From Celeribacter baekdonensis (GTDB lineage Bacteria; Pseudomonadota; Alphaproteobacteria; Rhodobacterales; Rhodobacteraceae): 64,000 nucleotides of DNA. The translations under genes were made by a program, and so were the position numbers. Under the pieces are notes generated by a model. It made no database searches and had not been told where the DNA came from. It worked only from the letters and a program-made list of their open reading frames with translations. Location: positions 1 through 64,000 of the forward strand of contig NZ_FNBL01000017.1 of assembly GCF_900102315.1 (NCBI RefSeq). Reading direction: 5' to 3'. Within the stretch, counting starts at the first letter, position 1; each line of letters starts with the position of its first letter. Below are positions 15,562 to 23,429 of the stretch, in pieces.

Positions 15562-16349
15562 AGCCGCACCCGCTGCCCAAGACTGTCGCGCCGCTGCCCG
15601 ACGAGTTGTTGTCAGGTTGGTTGTCTAGGCTGGCGGCGGCCAACTACTGTGATGATGCGGAACTACTGGCTCATCTCAGAATCGATACCGCGCATGGCAC
15701 CGCCTTGAACTTCAACGTCGACGCGGCTGCGGCGGCGAAGATTGCCAACGCCGCACGGATTGACCCAGATGTTGTGCGATCTTTGACCTTCCCAGCAATG
15801 ACGACACGAGAAGCCTCGCTGACGGCCCAGATACCATTCCAGCATTGCCTGCAATGTTCCAGAGAGGGCCTTTCGCTCAAGCATTGGAGGCGAGCCTGGG
15901 CATTCGACTGCCAGGTTTGTGGGACGAGACTTGTGCCGACGCTCGGCAAGGCCAGTGGCGAACAGATGCCCGAAAAGCTGATAAATCGTGCGCGCAACGG
16001 CGCCGCGCGGCTTGAATACGCCGCGCGATTACGCAGCTCCAAGCAATTTCGGCGCGCAATGCGCGCGGTCACCTTTGCCATATCATTAAAGGCCTTCCGC
16101 GGAGATCCGTTATACGCTCTTCAGGGCCACAGGCTGGAAGTAAGGCTGTTTTGCCTTGCTGCAATTGATGCAGCCCAATCCCGTCCACTGGTCAAAGCGG
16201 CCATCTCAAGCTCCGGCATCGACGACTATGCAAGGGTTGCTCTATTGCGCGCCTTCGATAAGGAGCCACGTCTGCTTGCCGCGGTCGATTACATCGCCCG
16301 GCAGCGCGCGAAAAGCATAGGCGCGATGGCAGTGGAATCTCATAATTAA
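15558..16349 (+). CDS. tniQ: TniQ-like target-selection protein
   Basis: TniQ/TnsD-family proteins carry the target preference. The N-terminal PHPLPKTVAPLPDELLSGWLSRLAAANY is the TniQ domain signature, and a zinc finger is visible in CLQCSREGLSLKHWRRAWAFDCQVCG. The GTG start at 15558 overlaps the tniB stop. The protein has 263 residues, shorter than full TnsD but usual for Tn5053-type TniQ. The stop codon lies at the beginning of the right-end repeats, so coding and end sequences are packed together. Confidence 0.85.
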   Translation: MKPHPLPKTVAPLPDELLSGWLSRLAAANYCDDAELLAHLRIDTAHGTALNFNVDAAAAAKIANAARIDPDVVRSLTFPAMTTREASLTAQIPFQHCLQCSREGLSLKHWRRAWAFDCQVCGTRLVPTLGKASGEQMPEKLINRARNGAARLEYAARLRSSKQFRRAMRAVTFAISLKAFRGDPLYALQGHRLEVRLFCLAAIDAAQSRPLVKAAISSSGIDDYARVALLRAFDKEPRLLAAVDYIARQRAKSIGAMAVESHN

Positions 16350-16403
16350 GGGCAAAAAATATCCCCGAACGCGTCGTGTCTCAGATTTAAGGGCAACGCG
16401 ACA
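16338..16403. repeat. Right end of tni transposon with two inverted binding-type repeats
   Basis: TCTCATAATTAAGGGCA (16338-16354) and GTCTCAGATTTAAGGGCA (16378-16395) are reverse complements of the left-end motifs. The terminal ACGCGACA closes the element at 16403. Asymmetry (four motifs left, two right) is common in Tn7-like ends. Confidence 0.75.
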
Positions 16404-16835
16404 CAAGGAGACCAGATCGAAGCCGCCGTCACGGCGGCCAGGATTGCGAGCAGCAACGGAAACGGTGCTATATTTGCGCCGCTCGCCATGGGTGGAGCAG
16501 GGGGGCTGCGTGCATCTGGTTCTCCGGACGAACGATTGGCCCGTTGGTTGGCGGGGATGGAGAGCGCTGTTCTAACGGCGATGCGGCATCTGGATCAGAC
16601 TGAGGCTTGGACGGTTCAGGCAGAGGCTGAAATGGCGCCACTATCCGGCAAAACCCCTCCCGCCTTACGAGCTCTCTTTGCAGAATGGCCCCTTGTGTCT
16701 GCTCCAATGGCTGAGTCCCAGATTGGTTCCAGCCGCGCAGCCGTGCAGCGAAACCTTGCCTTGATGGAGGAAAAGGACTTGGTTCGTGAGGTGACAGGGC
16801 TGGGGCGGTTTCGAATGTGGCGGATTGCAACTTAG
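16404..16835 (+). pseudogene. C-terminal remnant of a winged-helix plasmid protein (DUF1612-like)
   Basis: A frame open from the transposon border to 16835 ends in a clear winged-helix segment: EWPLVSAPMAESQIGSSRAAVQRNLALMEEKDLVREVTGLGRFRMWRIA. This matches the C-terminal HTH that I associate with DUF1612 proteins of rhizobial and roseobacter plasmids (from memory, no search). The N-terminal part is absent, as the frame enters directly from the transposon end without a natural start; an ATG exists at 16488. It is best read as a gene whose 5' part was lost when the transposon inserted or by a later deletion. Confidence 0.6.
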
Positions 16836-16864
16836 TATTTGCCTGGAATGTGGGCAGAAACACG

Positions 16865-16880
16865 CATAAGCGCGCTTATG
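16865..16880. repeat. 16-bp perfect palindrome
   Basis: CATAAGCGCGCTTATG lies 30 bp downstream of the winged-helix remnant in a 205-bp gene-free gap (16836-17040). It may be a terminator stem without T-run or an operator. Nothing else is evident in this gap. Confidence 0.4.
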
Positions 16881-17040
16881 GCAAATAATGCGCAGGGACC
16901 CGCTGTATGTTGTAAAAGCGAATTTTACGTCCCAGCACTTTGTCGATTGTGTTTTAGAGCTAGCTCCATCCATTCGCTTCCAAATTATGGGTGTTTGCAT
17001 CAACCAGCCATCTATTTGGTCGGTGCGTTGGGTTTCGGGA

Positions 17041-17424
17041 TCACTTTTTGAAATTCAATTCATTGGCGAGCTTTGAGGTTTCTCGTAATTCTGCCAGAGC
17101 TTCCTCTCTTTCTTTTATCTCGGCGCGAAGCTTATTTTCGAGGATTTTTGATATCCTTGCCCATTCGCGAAGCTGCGCTCTTGAGCCCCTGTTTTTATAT
17201 ATTTCTAACCAAACTCTTATATCTTCAAGCTTCATTCCGAACCGACGACCTCGCAAGATCAGCTTGAACCGCGCGATCTGTTTGCGATCATAACTTCGTT
17301 CACGCCCTTGTAGCGTGGGTTTGAGAAGTTCGAGATATTCGTAATACCGCAGGGTTCGGGGGGTGACGTCGAATTTCCCGACCATCTCTTTGAAGGTGAG
17401 CGTTTCGTCATCGGACTTGTTCAT
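17041..17424 (-). CDS. MerR family transcriptional regulator
   Basis: This 127-aa regulator has the MerR HTH at its N-terminus: TFKEMVGKFDVTPRTLRYYEYLELLKPTLQGRERSYDRKQIARFKLILRGRRFGMKLEDIRVWL. A C-terminal coiled coil for dimerisation follows (NKLRAEIKEREEALAELRETSKL). No Cys pair for metals is present, so it belongs to the type that controls short- or branched-acyl-CoA catabolism rather than metal resistance (inference). The gene is richer in A+T than the neighbouring catabolic genes. It lies 51 bp downstream of the AraC-type gene and may be co-transcribed with it. Confidence 0.85.
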   Translation of the reverse strand: MNKSDDETLTFKEMVGKFDVTPRTLRYYEYLELLKPTLQGRERSYDRKQIARFKLILRGRRFGMKLEDIRVWLEIYKNRGSRAQLREWARISKILENKLRAEIKEREEALAELRETSKLANELNFKK

Positions 17425-17475
17425 GGCGTCACTCCGTTCTGATATATGGTCGTGTTAGCGTCTCGTCGTCTAATC

Positions 17476-18525
17476 CTAACGTGAACTGGCGAATAACCCT
17501 TTGCTGGTTTTTCGATATGCGGACGGCGAATCCCCTGAAACCCGCCGGAAAAATCGCGACAGGCTGGCAGTTTCCGAAAAACCGAGGCGATCTGCAACTT
17601 CAGCCAGCGGTAACTCGGATGTATCAAGAAGCTCCCGTGCGCGGCGCAAGCGCACGCTATCGATAATCTGGCGATAGCTCATCGACTGACTGGCAAGTTT
17701 TCGATGTAAAGAGCGTTCTGACAAATGAAGCGTTTCGGCCACTTCCGGCGCATTGGGAAAAACGCCGCGCACCTGCATCAACACCTGATAAACCGAATTT
17801 GCTGTTCCGGTATGCTTGGGGCCGGTTTCAAGCATATTCTCGCACAAAACACGATAGTTTACCGCAAGAAGGGCATTCGCCAGCGGCAGTTTCAGCGCGC
17901 CTGTTCCAGGATGAAAGTGAATGCAACTGCGCGGTGCGCGATACACGATTTCGGTTTGCCAGCGCGCTTCTAGGTTCATCCAGCCTTTCGGGCGGTCCAA
18001 CGGGCATTCGATCAGACGGATGGGCAGGTTTTCTTGACGCAGGTCCCGGAAGAAGGTCGGGCCGGACCCAAGCAGCCGTTCATGAACAAAATCCAGAAGA
18101 TCGGGCGGTACATACTGGTCGTCGGCAACAAACCCTGTTGCAAAACCTTCATCGTCCTCTGTGATGTCATATGCCAGCAGTGCGTATCCCAGCCCCTGCA
18201 TTTGCGTGAAAACCCTCAGCCCCGCTGTCACATTCTCTGAAACTAGCGTGGCAAGCCCGATAGGGCCATACGAGATCAGGCTGTAACGCAGACCGGTGAC
18301 AAAAGCGACACCTTCAATATGCGCTGTACTCCGGCAAAAGGCACGCAGGAATGTGAGTTCCTGAATACCGTCCAGCGTGCCCCATGGATCCGAGAGAAGG
18401 CTGAGCTGCAAACCTGCTTCTTTGAGCAATGGGTCAGGATCAATGCCGTGTTCGATCAGCACGTCACACATGAACTGGATGCTATGTTTGGGAAGACGCA
18501 GGTTTTGGAGCAAGCCCACCTTCAT
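17476..18525 (-). CDS. AraC family transcriptional regulator
   Basis: This 349-aa regulator has an N-terminal arabinose-binding-like domain of the OruR/ArgR type (LSDPWGTLDGIQELTFLRAFCRST, then YGPIGLATLVSENVTAGLRVF) and a C-terminal double HTH (RSLHRKLASQSMSYRQIIDSVRLRRARELL and ADRLGFSETASLSRFFRRVSGDSPSAYRK). This class typically senses a small carboxylate or amino acid. It is transcribed away from the livK-type gene across a 335-bp divergent region, so it probably activates the first catabolic operon when substrate is present. Confidence 0.9.
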   Translation of the reverse strand: MKVGLLQNLRLPKHSIQFMCDVLIEHGIDPDPLLKEAGLQLSLLSDPWGTLDGIQELTFLRAFCRSTAHIEGVAFVTGLRYSLISYGPIGLATLVSENVTAGLRVFTQMQGLGYALLAYDITEDDEGFATGFVADDQYVPPDLLDFVHERLLGSGPTFFRDLRQENLPIRLIECPLDRPKGWMNLEARWQTEIVYRAPRSCIHFHPGTGALKLPLANALLAVNYRVLCENMLETGPKHTGTANSVYQVLMQVRGVFPNAPEVAETLHLSERSLHRKLASQSMSYRQIIDSVRLRRARELLDTSELPLAEVADRLGFSETASLSRFFRRVSGDSPSAYRKTSKGLFASSR

Positions 18526-18860
18526 GACGATGACCTCAAAATTCTACTGATGGGTAAATAATATCGATTTGGCAGAAAATGTCAAATTTGTGGCGTTTTC
18601 GGACATTCCCTGCCAGTCCTAACCCTGCGATGCTTGATGCAAGAGATGGGGGAGGGTTAGGGACACGGTCGCGATCAGATGCACTTTTGCGCCATTTGCA
18701 AATCCATGATTTGTTACCGCCCGATTGCTGATCCGACGTATGATAAAACCCGCCAAACTTGCTGATAGTATTCTGCTTTTCCGGGAACGATTTATCCCGG
18801 GCAGCGCATCATTCGCCTTGCAGGAGAAACTTCTTGGGGCGTGAAACCGGGAGGAAAACT
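18526..18860. promoter_or_regulatory. Divergent regulatory region between araC-type gene and livK1
   Basis: This 335-bp gap has no credible gene and must hold the promoters of both flanking transcripts. It contains an inverted repeat, CTAACCCT (18619-18626) with AGGGTTAG (18653-18660), and a looser ATTTG/CAAAT pair near 18570-18592. Either could be the AraC-type operator. A Shine-Dalgarno GGGAGGAAAA precedes the ATG at 18861. Confidence 0.45.
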
Positions 18861-20045
18861 ATGAAACGTCGGAATTTTCTACGCAGCGCCGGGGCGCTAA
18901 CTTTGGCCAGTACCTTGCCTGCGCCAATGGTTCTGCGGGCCGCAACGCCCGAAGATTATCACATTGCGGGCATTCTGTCTTTCTCGGGCGCATACGGCTT
19001 GATCGGCAATGACATGCGCAAAGGCGCGGAACTTGCCGTGGCCATGCGGGGTGGCGAATTGTTGGGCAAAAAAGTCCGCTTCAGCTGGGAAGACGATGAA
19101 ACCAAACCCCAGCCCGCCGTACAAAAAGCAAGCCGGCTGTTGGCGGAAGGCACGCAATTGATGTTTGGCGCGGTCAGCTCAGCGTCGACTCTGGCACTGC
19201 AAAGCCTGTCCACACAGCGCAAGGTGCCGCATCTGGTCACGATTTCCGCAGACGACAGCATTACCAAGATGGACGGTGCGCGTTACTCATTCCGTACGTC
19301 CAACACGTTGGCCATGGAAATGAACATGTGTGTTGAATTCGTAAAGAAACGCGGGATCAAGAGAGTATACGCGGTCACGGCTGATTATCAGGCCACGCGC
19401 AGCGCCTTTGACGACTTTGCCGCAAAAGCAAAAGCCGCCGGTGTCGAGATCGTCGGGAATGACTTTGCCCCGCTTGGCAACCGCGACTTTTCGGTCATCA
19501 TCGACAAGATGGCGCGTTCGGACGCCGATGGTATTCTGGTTGTGGCAACGGGCAATGACGGCGTCACCTTCTGCAAGCAGGCAGGTCAGGTTGGGATGGG
19601 TCAGAACAAAGTGCTGTTCGGCCCCGTGCTTCAGGATGAAATCTTTGCAGCCGCGACAGGCGAGGCCGCATTGGGCGTGAACTCCGGCGTGCGTTATCAC
19701 TTCTCGCTCGACAATCCGGCAAACGCCGAATTCGTGACGGCCTACCGTGACGCAAACGGTGACTACCCTTCGGCCTTCGCGGGCGAGGCATTTGACGGTC
19801 TTCGCTGGTGGATGGATGTCATCGAAGCGACTGACAGCTGGGATGTGGAAACCTGGGTCGATGCATTTGAAACATCGGTCTATGAAAATTCGGTCGAAGG
19901 GCGCAAGGAAATGCGCGCTTGTGACCATCAGGCCAAACAGGTCGGTCTTTGGGGTGAAGTTGTGAAGGGCGAGGCACCATTGCCGGACCTCACCATGAAA
20001 ATCACCGAAGAGTTTTCGGCAAATAGCCTGTTTAGCGACTGTTAA
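18861..20045 (+). CDS. Branched-chain-type ABC transporter substrate-binding protein 1
   Basis: This is the periplasmic binding protein of the first importer. The start MKRRNFLRSAGALTLASTLPAPMVLRA at 18861 carries a twin-arginine-type signal (RRNFLR) and a cleavage site near ALA-like residues. The mature part has the type I periplasmic binding fold: IAGILSFSGAYGLIGNDMRKGAELAVAMRGGELLGKKVRFSWEDDETKPQ. In this family such proteins bind not only amino acids but also aromatic and aliphatic carboxylates. The Tat signal suggests export in a folded state. A hairpin after the stop probably makes the binding protein more abundant than the permease. Confidence 0.9.
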   Translation: MKRRNFLRSAGALTLASTLPAPMVLRAATPEDYHIAGILSFSGAYGLIGNDMRKGAELAVAMRGGELLGKKVRFSWEDDETKPQPAVQKASRLLAEGTQLMFGAVSSASTLALQSLSTQRKVPHLVTISADDSITKMDGARYSFRTSNTLAMEMNMCVEFVKKRGIKRVYAVTADYQATRSAFDDFAAKAKAAGVEIVGNDFAPLGNRDFSVIIDKMARSDADGILVVATGNDGVTFCKQAGQVGMGQNKVLFGPVLQDEIFAAATGEAALGVNSGVRYHFSLDNPANAEFVTAYRDANGDYPSAFAGEAFDGLRWWMDVIEATDSWDVETWVDAFETSVYENSVEGRKEMRACDHQAKQVGLWGEVVKGEAPLPDLTMKITEEFSANSLFSDC

Positions 20046-20062
20046 TCGATCCTCCCTGAACT

Positions 20063-20104
20063 GGGCGGCGCTGTTCCCTCGCGACATGCGTCGCCCGCTT
20101 TTTT
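20063..20104 (+). terminator. Attenuating hairpin between livK1 and livH1
   Basis: GCGAC-ATGC-GTCGC (20081-20094) is followed by CCGC and a run of six T. A longer alternative pairs GGGCG (20063-20067) with CGCCC (20092-20096). This is a typical partial terminator that sets the ratio of binding protein to downstream permease. Confidence 0.5.
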
Positions 20105-20129
20105 GGGGTGAAACTGAGGAACCCTGAAT

Positions 20130-20987
20130 ATGTCCATTATCGTGATCGGGCTGAGTCTCAGCTTTCTGCTGTTTCTGCTGGCAGCGGGCTTGACCCTTAT
20201 TTTTGGCATGTTGGGGGTGATCAACTTTGCCCATGGCGCGCTTTATATGCTTGGCGCGTTTGTCGGGTATCAAATTGTTCATATGACCGGATCGTTCTGG
20301 TTGGGACTGCTGTTTGCGCCGCTGATCGTCGCCTGTGTTGGTGCGCTGATCGAAATTTTGGCGCTGAAACAGGTCTATGACCGCGACCACATTTTTCAGC
20401 TTTTACTCACTTTCGGATTCATTCTGGTCATCGACGACGCGACAAAGATGATCTGGGGATTTGACTATAAGCAAGTGCCGACACCAGAAATCTTCATGGC
20501 ACCGATTTCCATGTTTGGCAGTCAAATACCGTCATACCGGCTTTTTGTAATCGGTTTTGGTGCAGCGGTTTCTCTGGCACTGTTCTTGCTGCTGGACCGT
20601 AGCAAATGGGGCATGATTATTCGCGCCGCCAGTTCCGATCCGGAAATGGCTCAGACACTCGGTGTAAATGTAAACCGGGTTCGCACCGGCGTCTTTGCGC
20701 TTGGTGCGTATCTTGCGGCTCTTGGTGGCGTGGTTAGCGCACCGTTGGTGCCGATCGAACTGGGCATGGGATTCAGCGTTATCATCGACTGTTTTGTCGT
20801 GGTGATCATCGGCGGGCTTGGGAACATTCGCGGCGCAATCCTTGCGTCGTTGCTGTTGGGCATGACGCGGGCGGCCGGATATACCTACGCAACTGAATGG
20901 GTCGAACTACTTACCTTTGCCCTGTTGATCGGAACGCTGATGTTCCGGCCTGCGGGCTTGTTTAGCACAAAGGGGCGTTCGGCATGA
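20130..20987 (+). CDS. livH: ABC transporter permease LivH-like 1
   Basis: A 285-aa inner-membrane permease with eight or so hydrophobic segments. The opening GLSLSFLLFLLAAGLTLIFGMLGVINFAHGALYMLGAFVGYQI is the LivH hallmark, and the coupling-loop region IIRAASSDPEMAQTLGVNVNRVRTGVFALGAYLAALGGVVSAP is also typical. It would form the translocation channel with the LivM-like protein. It overlaps the next gene by 4 nt. Confidence 0.92.
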   Translation: MSIIVIGLSLSFLLFLLAAGLTLIFGMLGVINFAHGALYMLGAFVGYQIVHMTGSFWLGLLFAPLIVACVGALIEILALKQVYDRDHIFQLLLTFGFILVIDDATKMIWGFDYKQVPTPEIFMAPISMFGSQIPSYRLFVIGFGAAVSLALFLLLDRSKWGMIIRAASSDPEMAQTLGVNVNRVRTGVFALGAYLAALGGVVSAPLVPIELGMGFSVIIDCFVVVIIGGLGNIRGAILASLLLGMTRAAGYTYATEWVELLTFALLIGTLMFRPAGLFSTKGRSA

Positions 20988-21934
20988 CACGCAGGATTAT
21001 CGGTCAGGCCCTGATGGGCATTATTATCGCAGTTATGATTATCGTTCCGTTTTTTGTGCAGGATGAGCAATGGGTGAACCTTGTCAGCCTGATCCTGATC
21101 TGGGCCTTGTTCGCAATCGGCTTTGATCTGGTCTTCGGGGTGACAGGTATGCTGTCATTCGGCCATGCGGCGTTGTTCGGGGCAGGGGGTTATGCGCTCA
21201 CAATCCTCACCCTCAGCTATGGCGTCGGTTTTATACCGGGCCTTTTTGCAGCGGCGATTGTCGGAGCGGTGCTGGCTTACCTGATGGGGCTTTTTGCGCT
21301 TCGGGTTTCGGGGCTTTTTTTTGCACTGCTGACACTGGCCCTGGCGCAGATGATGTACATCCTTGCGTCCAACAAGCTGCGCGCAATCACCGGCGGATTG
21401 GACGGTATTCCAGGCGTGCCGCGGCCTGACTTGTTCGGGATCAATTTCTACGACAACCACAACTATTATGGGTTTATCGTGGCGGTTTTCCTGATCGGAC
21501 TGGCGCTGATGGCATTGCTGCGTGGGTCGCCATTCGGGCGGGCATTGCGCGCGGTACAGGCGAACGACGTGCGCGCCGCGCAACTCGGATACAACGTCCA
21601 TAGCTTGCGCCAATCGGCGTTTATCGTTTCGGGTGCGTATGCAGGTGTTGCAGGAGCCCTGCTGGCATCGTTGATCTTCTACATCTCTCCGCAAATGCTG
21701 CATTGGTCCACATCGGGCGACGTTTTGATCATGACCGTGCTGGGCGGCAAAGGCACATTGCTAGGTCCGATTCTTGGCGTGGCCTTGTTTGAATTACTGA
21801 AAGAAGAACTGAGCCAAATCACCCAATATTGGTACGGCATCCTTGGTCTGGTGTTCATTTTTGCCACCATCTTCCTACGCAACGGTATTGCCGGAATGTT
21901 CCAAGGTGATCAGGACGAAGGAGACATGCAATGA
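20984..21934 (+). CDS. livM: ABC transporter permease LivM-like 1
   Basis: The second permease of the first importer, 316 aa. Typical LivM parts are GFDLVFGVTGMLSFGHAALFGAGGYALTIL in the N-terminal half and GRALRAVQANDVRAAQLGYNVHSLRQSAFIVSGAYAGVAGALLASLIFYISP in the coupling region. It is overlapped at both ends by neighbours (ATGA type), which indicates translation-coupled stoichiometry with livH and livG. Confidence 0.92.
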   Translation: MTRRIIGQALMGIIIAVMIIVPFFVQDEQWVNLVSLILIWALFAIGFDLVFGVTGMLSFGHAALFGAGGYALTILTLSYGVGFIPGLFAAAIVGAVLAYLMGLFALRVSGLFFALLTLALAQMMYILASNKLRAITGGLDGIPGVPRPDLFGINFYDNHNYYGFIVAVFLIGLALMALLRGSPFGRALRAVQANDVRAAQLGYNVHSLRQSAFIVSGAYAGVAGALLASLIFYISPQMLHWSTSGDVLIMTVLGGKGTLLGPILGVALFELLKEELSQITQYWYGILGLVFIFATIFLRNGIAGMFQGDQDEGDMQ

Positions 21935-22680
21935 CTGCCGGATCATTGAGTTGCAACGATATTCAGGTCTCCTTCAGCGGGTTGAAAGCTGTCAACGGTG
22001 TGACGTTCGACTTCCAGCCGGGTCAGCTTTACGGGATTATCGGACCTAACGGTGCGGGCAAGACCACGTTGATGAATGCGCTTTCGGGTCATGCCAAGCT
22101 AAGCGGTGGTCAAGTGATGCTGGACGGGCGCGATGTAACGGGCCTGTCGGTGCATAAACGGACCCGCATCGGTCTGGGCCGCAGTTTCCAGATCACCAAG
22201 ATCTTCGCCGGCATGTCGGTGCTTGAGAACCTTCAACTTGCTGCTTTTGCGCATCTGTACAGGTTGCAGCCCTTCTGGCTTCCGGCGGGCCGCTTTCCTG
22301 CAGTCAGGGAACGGGCCGAAAGCGTTCTCGAAGAGATCGGCCTGACGGTGATGGCGCACCGCCCCGCCGAAACCTTGTCTCACGGCGATCAACGCGCATT
22401 GGAAGTCGGGCTGGCATTGCTGAGCAACCCATCGGTCCTGTTGCTCGATGAACCATTGGCCGGTGTTGGACATGACCAGATCGGGCCTGCGATGGAGCTG
22501 ATAAAACGGATCGTCAAGGGCCGCACCGTGCTGCTGATCGAACACAACATGGACGTTGTAATGCGGGTCTCCAGTGCTTTGGTCGTGATGGTTCAAGGGC
22601 AAATTCTGGCGTCTGGCAGCCCTGAAGAAATCCGCGCAAACGCCGAGGTGCGAGCGGCTTATCTGGGAGAAGAGGAATGA
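21931..22680 (+). CDS. livG: ABC transporter ATP-binding protein LivG-like 1
   Basis: A 249-aa ATPase that drives import. Walker A is GPNGAGKTT, the Q-loop region is GRSFQITKIFAGMSVLENL, the signature region is ETLSHGDQRALEVGLAL, and Walker B is VLLLDEPLAGVG. The signature LSHGDQ is the LivG-type variant of LSGGQ. It pairs with the LivF-like ATPase immediately downstream, with a 4-nt overlap. Confidence 0.92.
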   Translation: MTAGSLSCNDIQVSFSGLKAVNGVTFDFQPGQLYGIIGPNGAGKTTLMNALSGHAKLSGGQVMLDGRDVTGLSVHKRTRIGLGRSFQITKIFAGMSVLENLQLAAFAHLYRLQPFWLPAGRFPAVRERAESVLEEIGLTVMAHRPAETLSHGDQRALEVGLALLSNPSVLLLDEPLAGVGHDQIGPAMELIKRIVKGRTVLLIEHNMDVVMRVSSALVVMVQGQILASGSPEEIRANAEVRAAYLGEEE

Positions 22681-23378
22681 AGCTGCTTGCGTTGGAAAGC
22701 TGCAATGTCACTTATGGCAAGGCGCAGGCGTTGCATAGCGTGTCGATCGAAGTCGCACAGGGCGAAGTTGTTTCGCTGATCGGGCGCAATGGCGCAGGCA
22801 AAAGCACCATTCTCAAGACGATCATCGGTTTAAAGCAACCGGTTTCAGGGCGCAGAGTCTGGAAAGGGGACGACGTTACCGCGCGACTCCCGAACCAACT
22901 GGGCCGTCTGGGCATTGGGTATGTCCCCGAAGACAGGCGCATTTTTGACAATCTGACAGTGCATGAAAACCTGCGCATCGCAACCGTCATGGGACGCACT
23001 GGCGCATGGACCGAAACCCGGATTTTTGAAATGTTTCCGGTGCTGCTTGATCGCGCGTCACAGGCGGGAAACACGCTTTCGGGCGGCGAACAGCAAATGC
23101 TGGCGATTTCGCGCGCGCTTTTGACTAATCCGGAACTGTTGCTGCTGGACGAACCGACTGAAGGCCTTGCCCCGCTGATCGTTGATGAATTGGTCGATTC
23201 GATGCGGCGGATCAACGAAGAAGGTATGACGCTTTTGCTGGTTGAACAGAACCTGCGCGTGCCGATGAAATTGGCCCATCGACAGTACGTTGTCGACAAC
23301 GGGACCGTCCAGTGGAGCGGCACGACAGCAGATTTGCTGGCCAACCGCGAAGAGATCGAAAAGCTCATCAGTGTATGA
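22677..23378 (+). CDS. livF: ABC transporter ATP-binding protein LivF-like 1
   Basis: A 233-aa ATPase, partner of the LivG-like subunit. Walker A is GRNGAGKST, the signature LSGGEQQMLAISRAL and Walker B LLLLDEPTEGLAP. The phrase GIGYVPEDRRIFDNLTVHENL is typical for LivF. It ends the first transporter block; the acyl-CoA ligase gene follows after 51 bp, probably on the same transcript. Confidence 0.92.
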   Translation: MKLLALESCNVTYGKAQALHSVSIEVAQGEVVSLIGRNGAGKSTILKTIIGLKQPVSGRRVWKGDDVTARLPNQLGRLGIGYVPEDRRIFDNLTVHENLRIATVMGRTGAWTETRIFEMFPVLLDRASQAGNTLSGGEQQMLAISRALLTNPELLLLDEPTEGLAPLIVDELVDSMRRINEEGMTLLLVEQNLRVPMKLAHRQYVVDNGTVQWSGTTADLLANREEIEKLISV

Positions 23379-23429
23379 GTTCAGACTGGCAAGGCGGGAA
23401 AATCCCGGAAACCAAGATAGGAAACCGTT

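Larger units (their letters stand above)
12898..16403 (+). mobile_element. tniA-tniB-tniQ transposon (Tn5053/Tn7-like, Mu-type DDE)
   Basis: A 3,506-bp element bounded by TGTCGCGT...ACGCGACA contains only a DDE transposase, an AAA ATPase and a TniQ protein. Both ends carry several copies of a ~17-bp motif of the type TGCCCTTAAATNTGAGA (12898-13013 and 16338-16403), as expected for transposase binding arrays in this family. No cargo or resolvase lies between the ends. The 5-bp flanks differ (CCTAT on the left, CAAGG on the right), so no target duplication is visible and one flank has probably been lost. It abuts a resolvase gene, in line with the known preference of Tn5053/Tn402 elements for res sites. 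Confidence 0.85.

Noticed and set aside
12898-16403. CRISPR-associated Tn7-like transposon
   Set aside because: The element encodes only TniA, TniB and TniQ; there is no cas gene and no repeat-spacer array inside or near it.
17453-17480. GTTAG/CTAAC inverted pair between araC-type and merR genes as a MerR operator
   Set aside because: Only 5-bp arms, spacing of 17 bp, and it overlaps the end of the upstream gene; too weak to report as a site.
19287-20390. Long minus-strand frame opposite livK1
   Set aside because: It is antisense to a well-supported binding protein gene and its product is His/Gln/Arg-rich without domain features.
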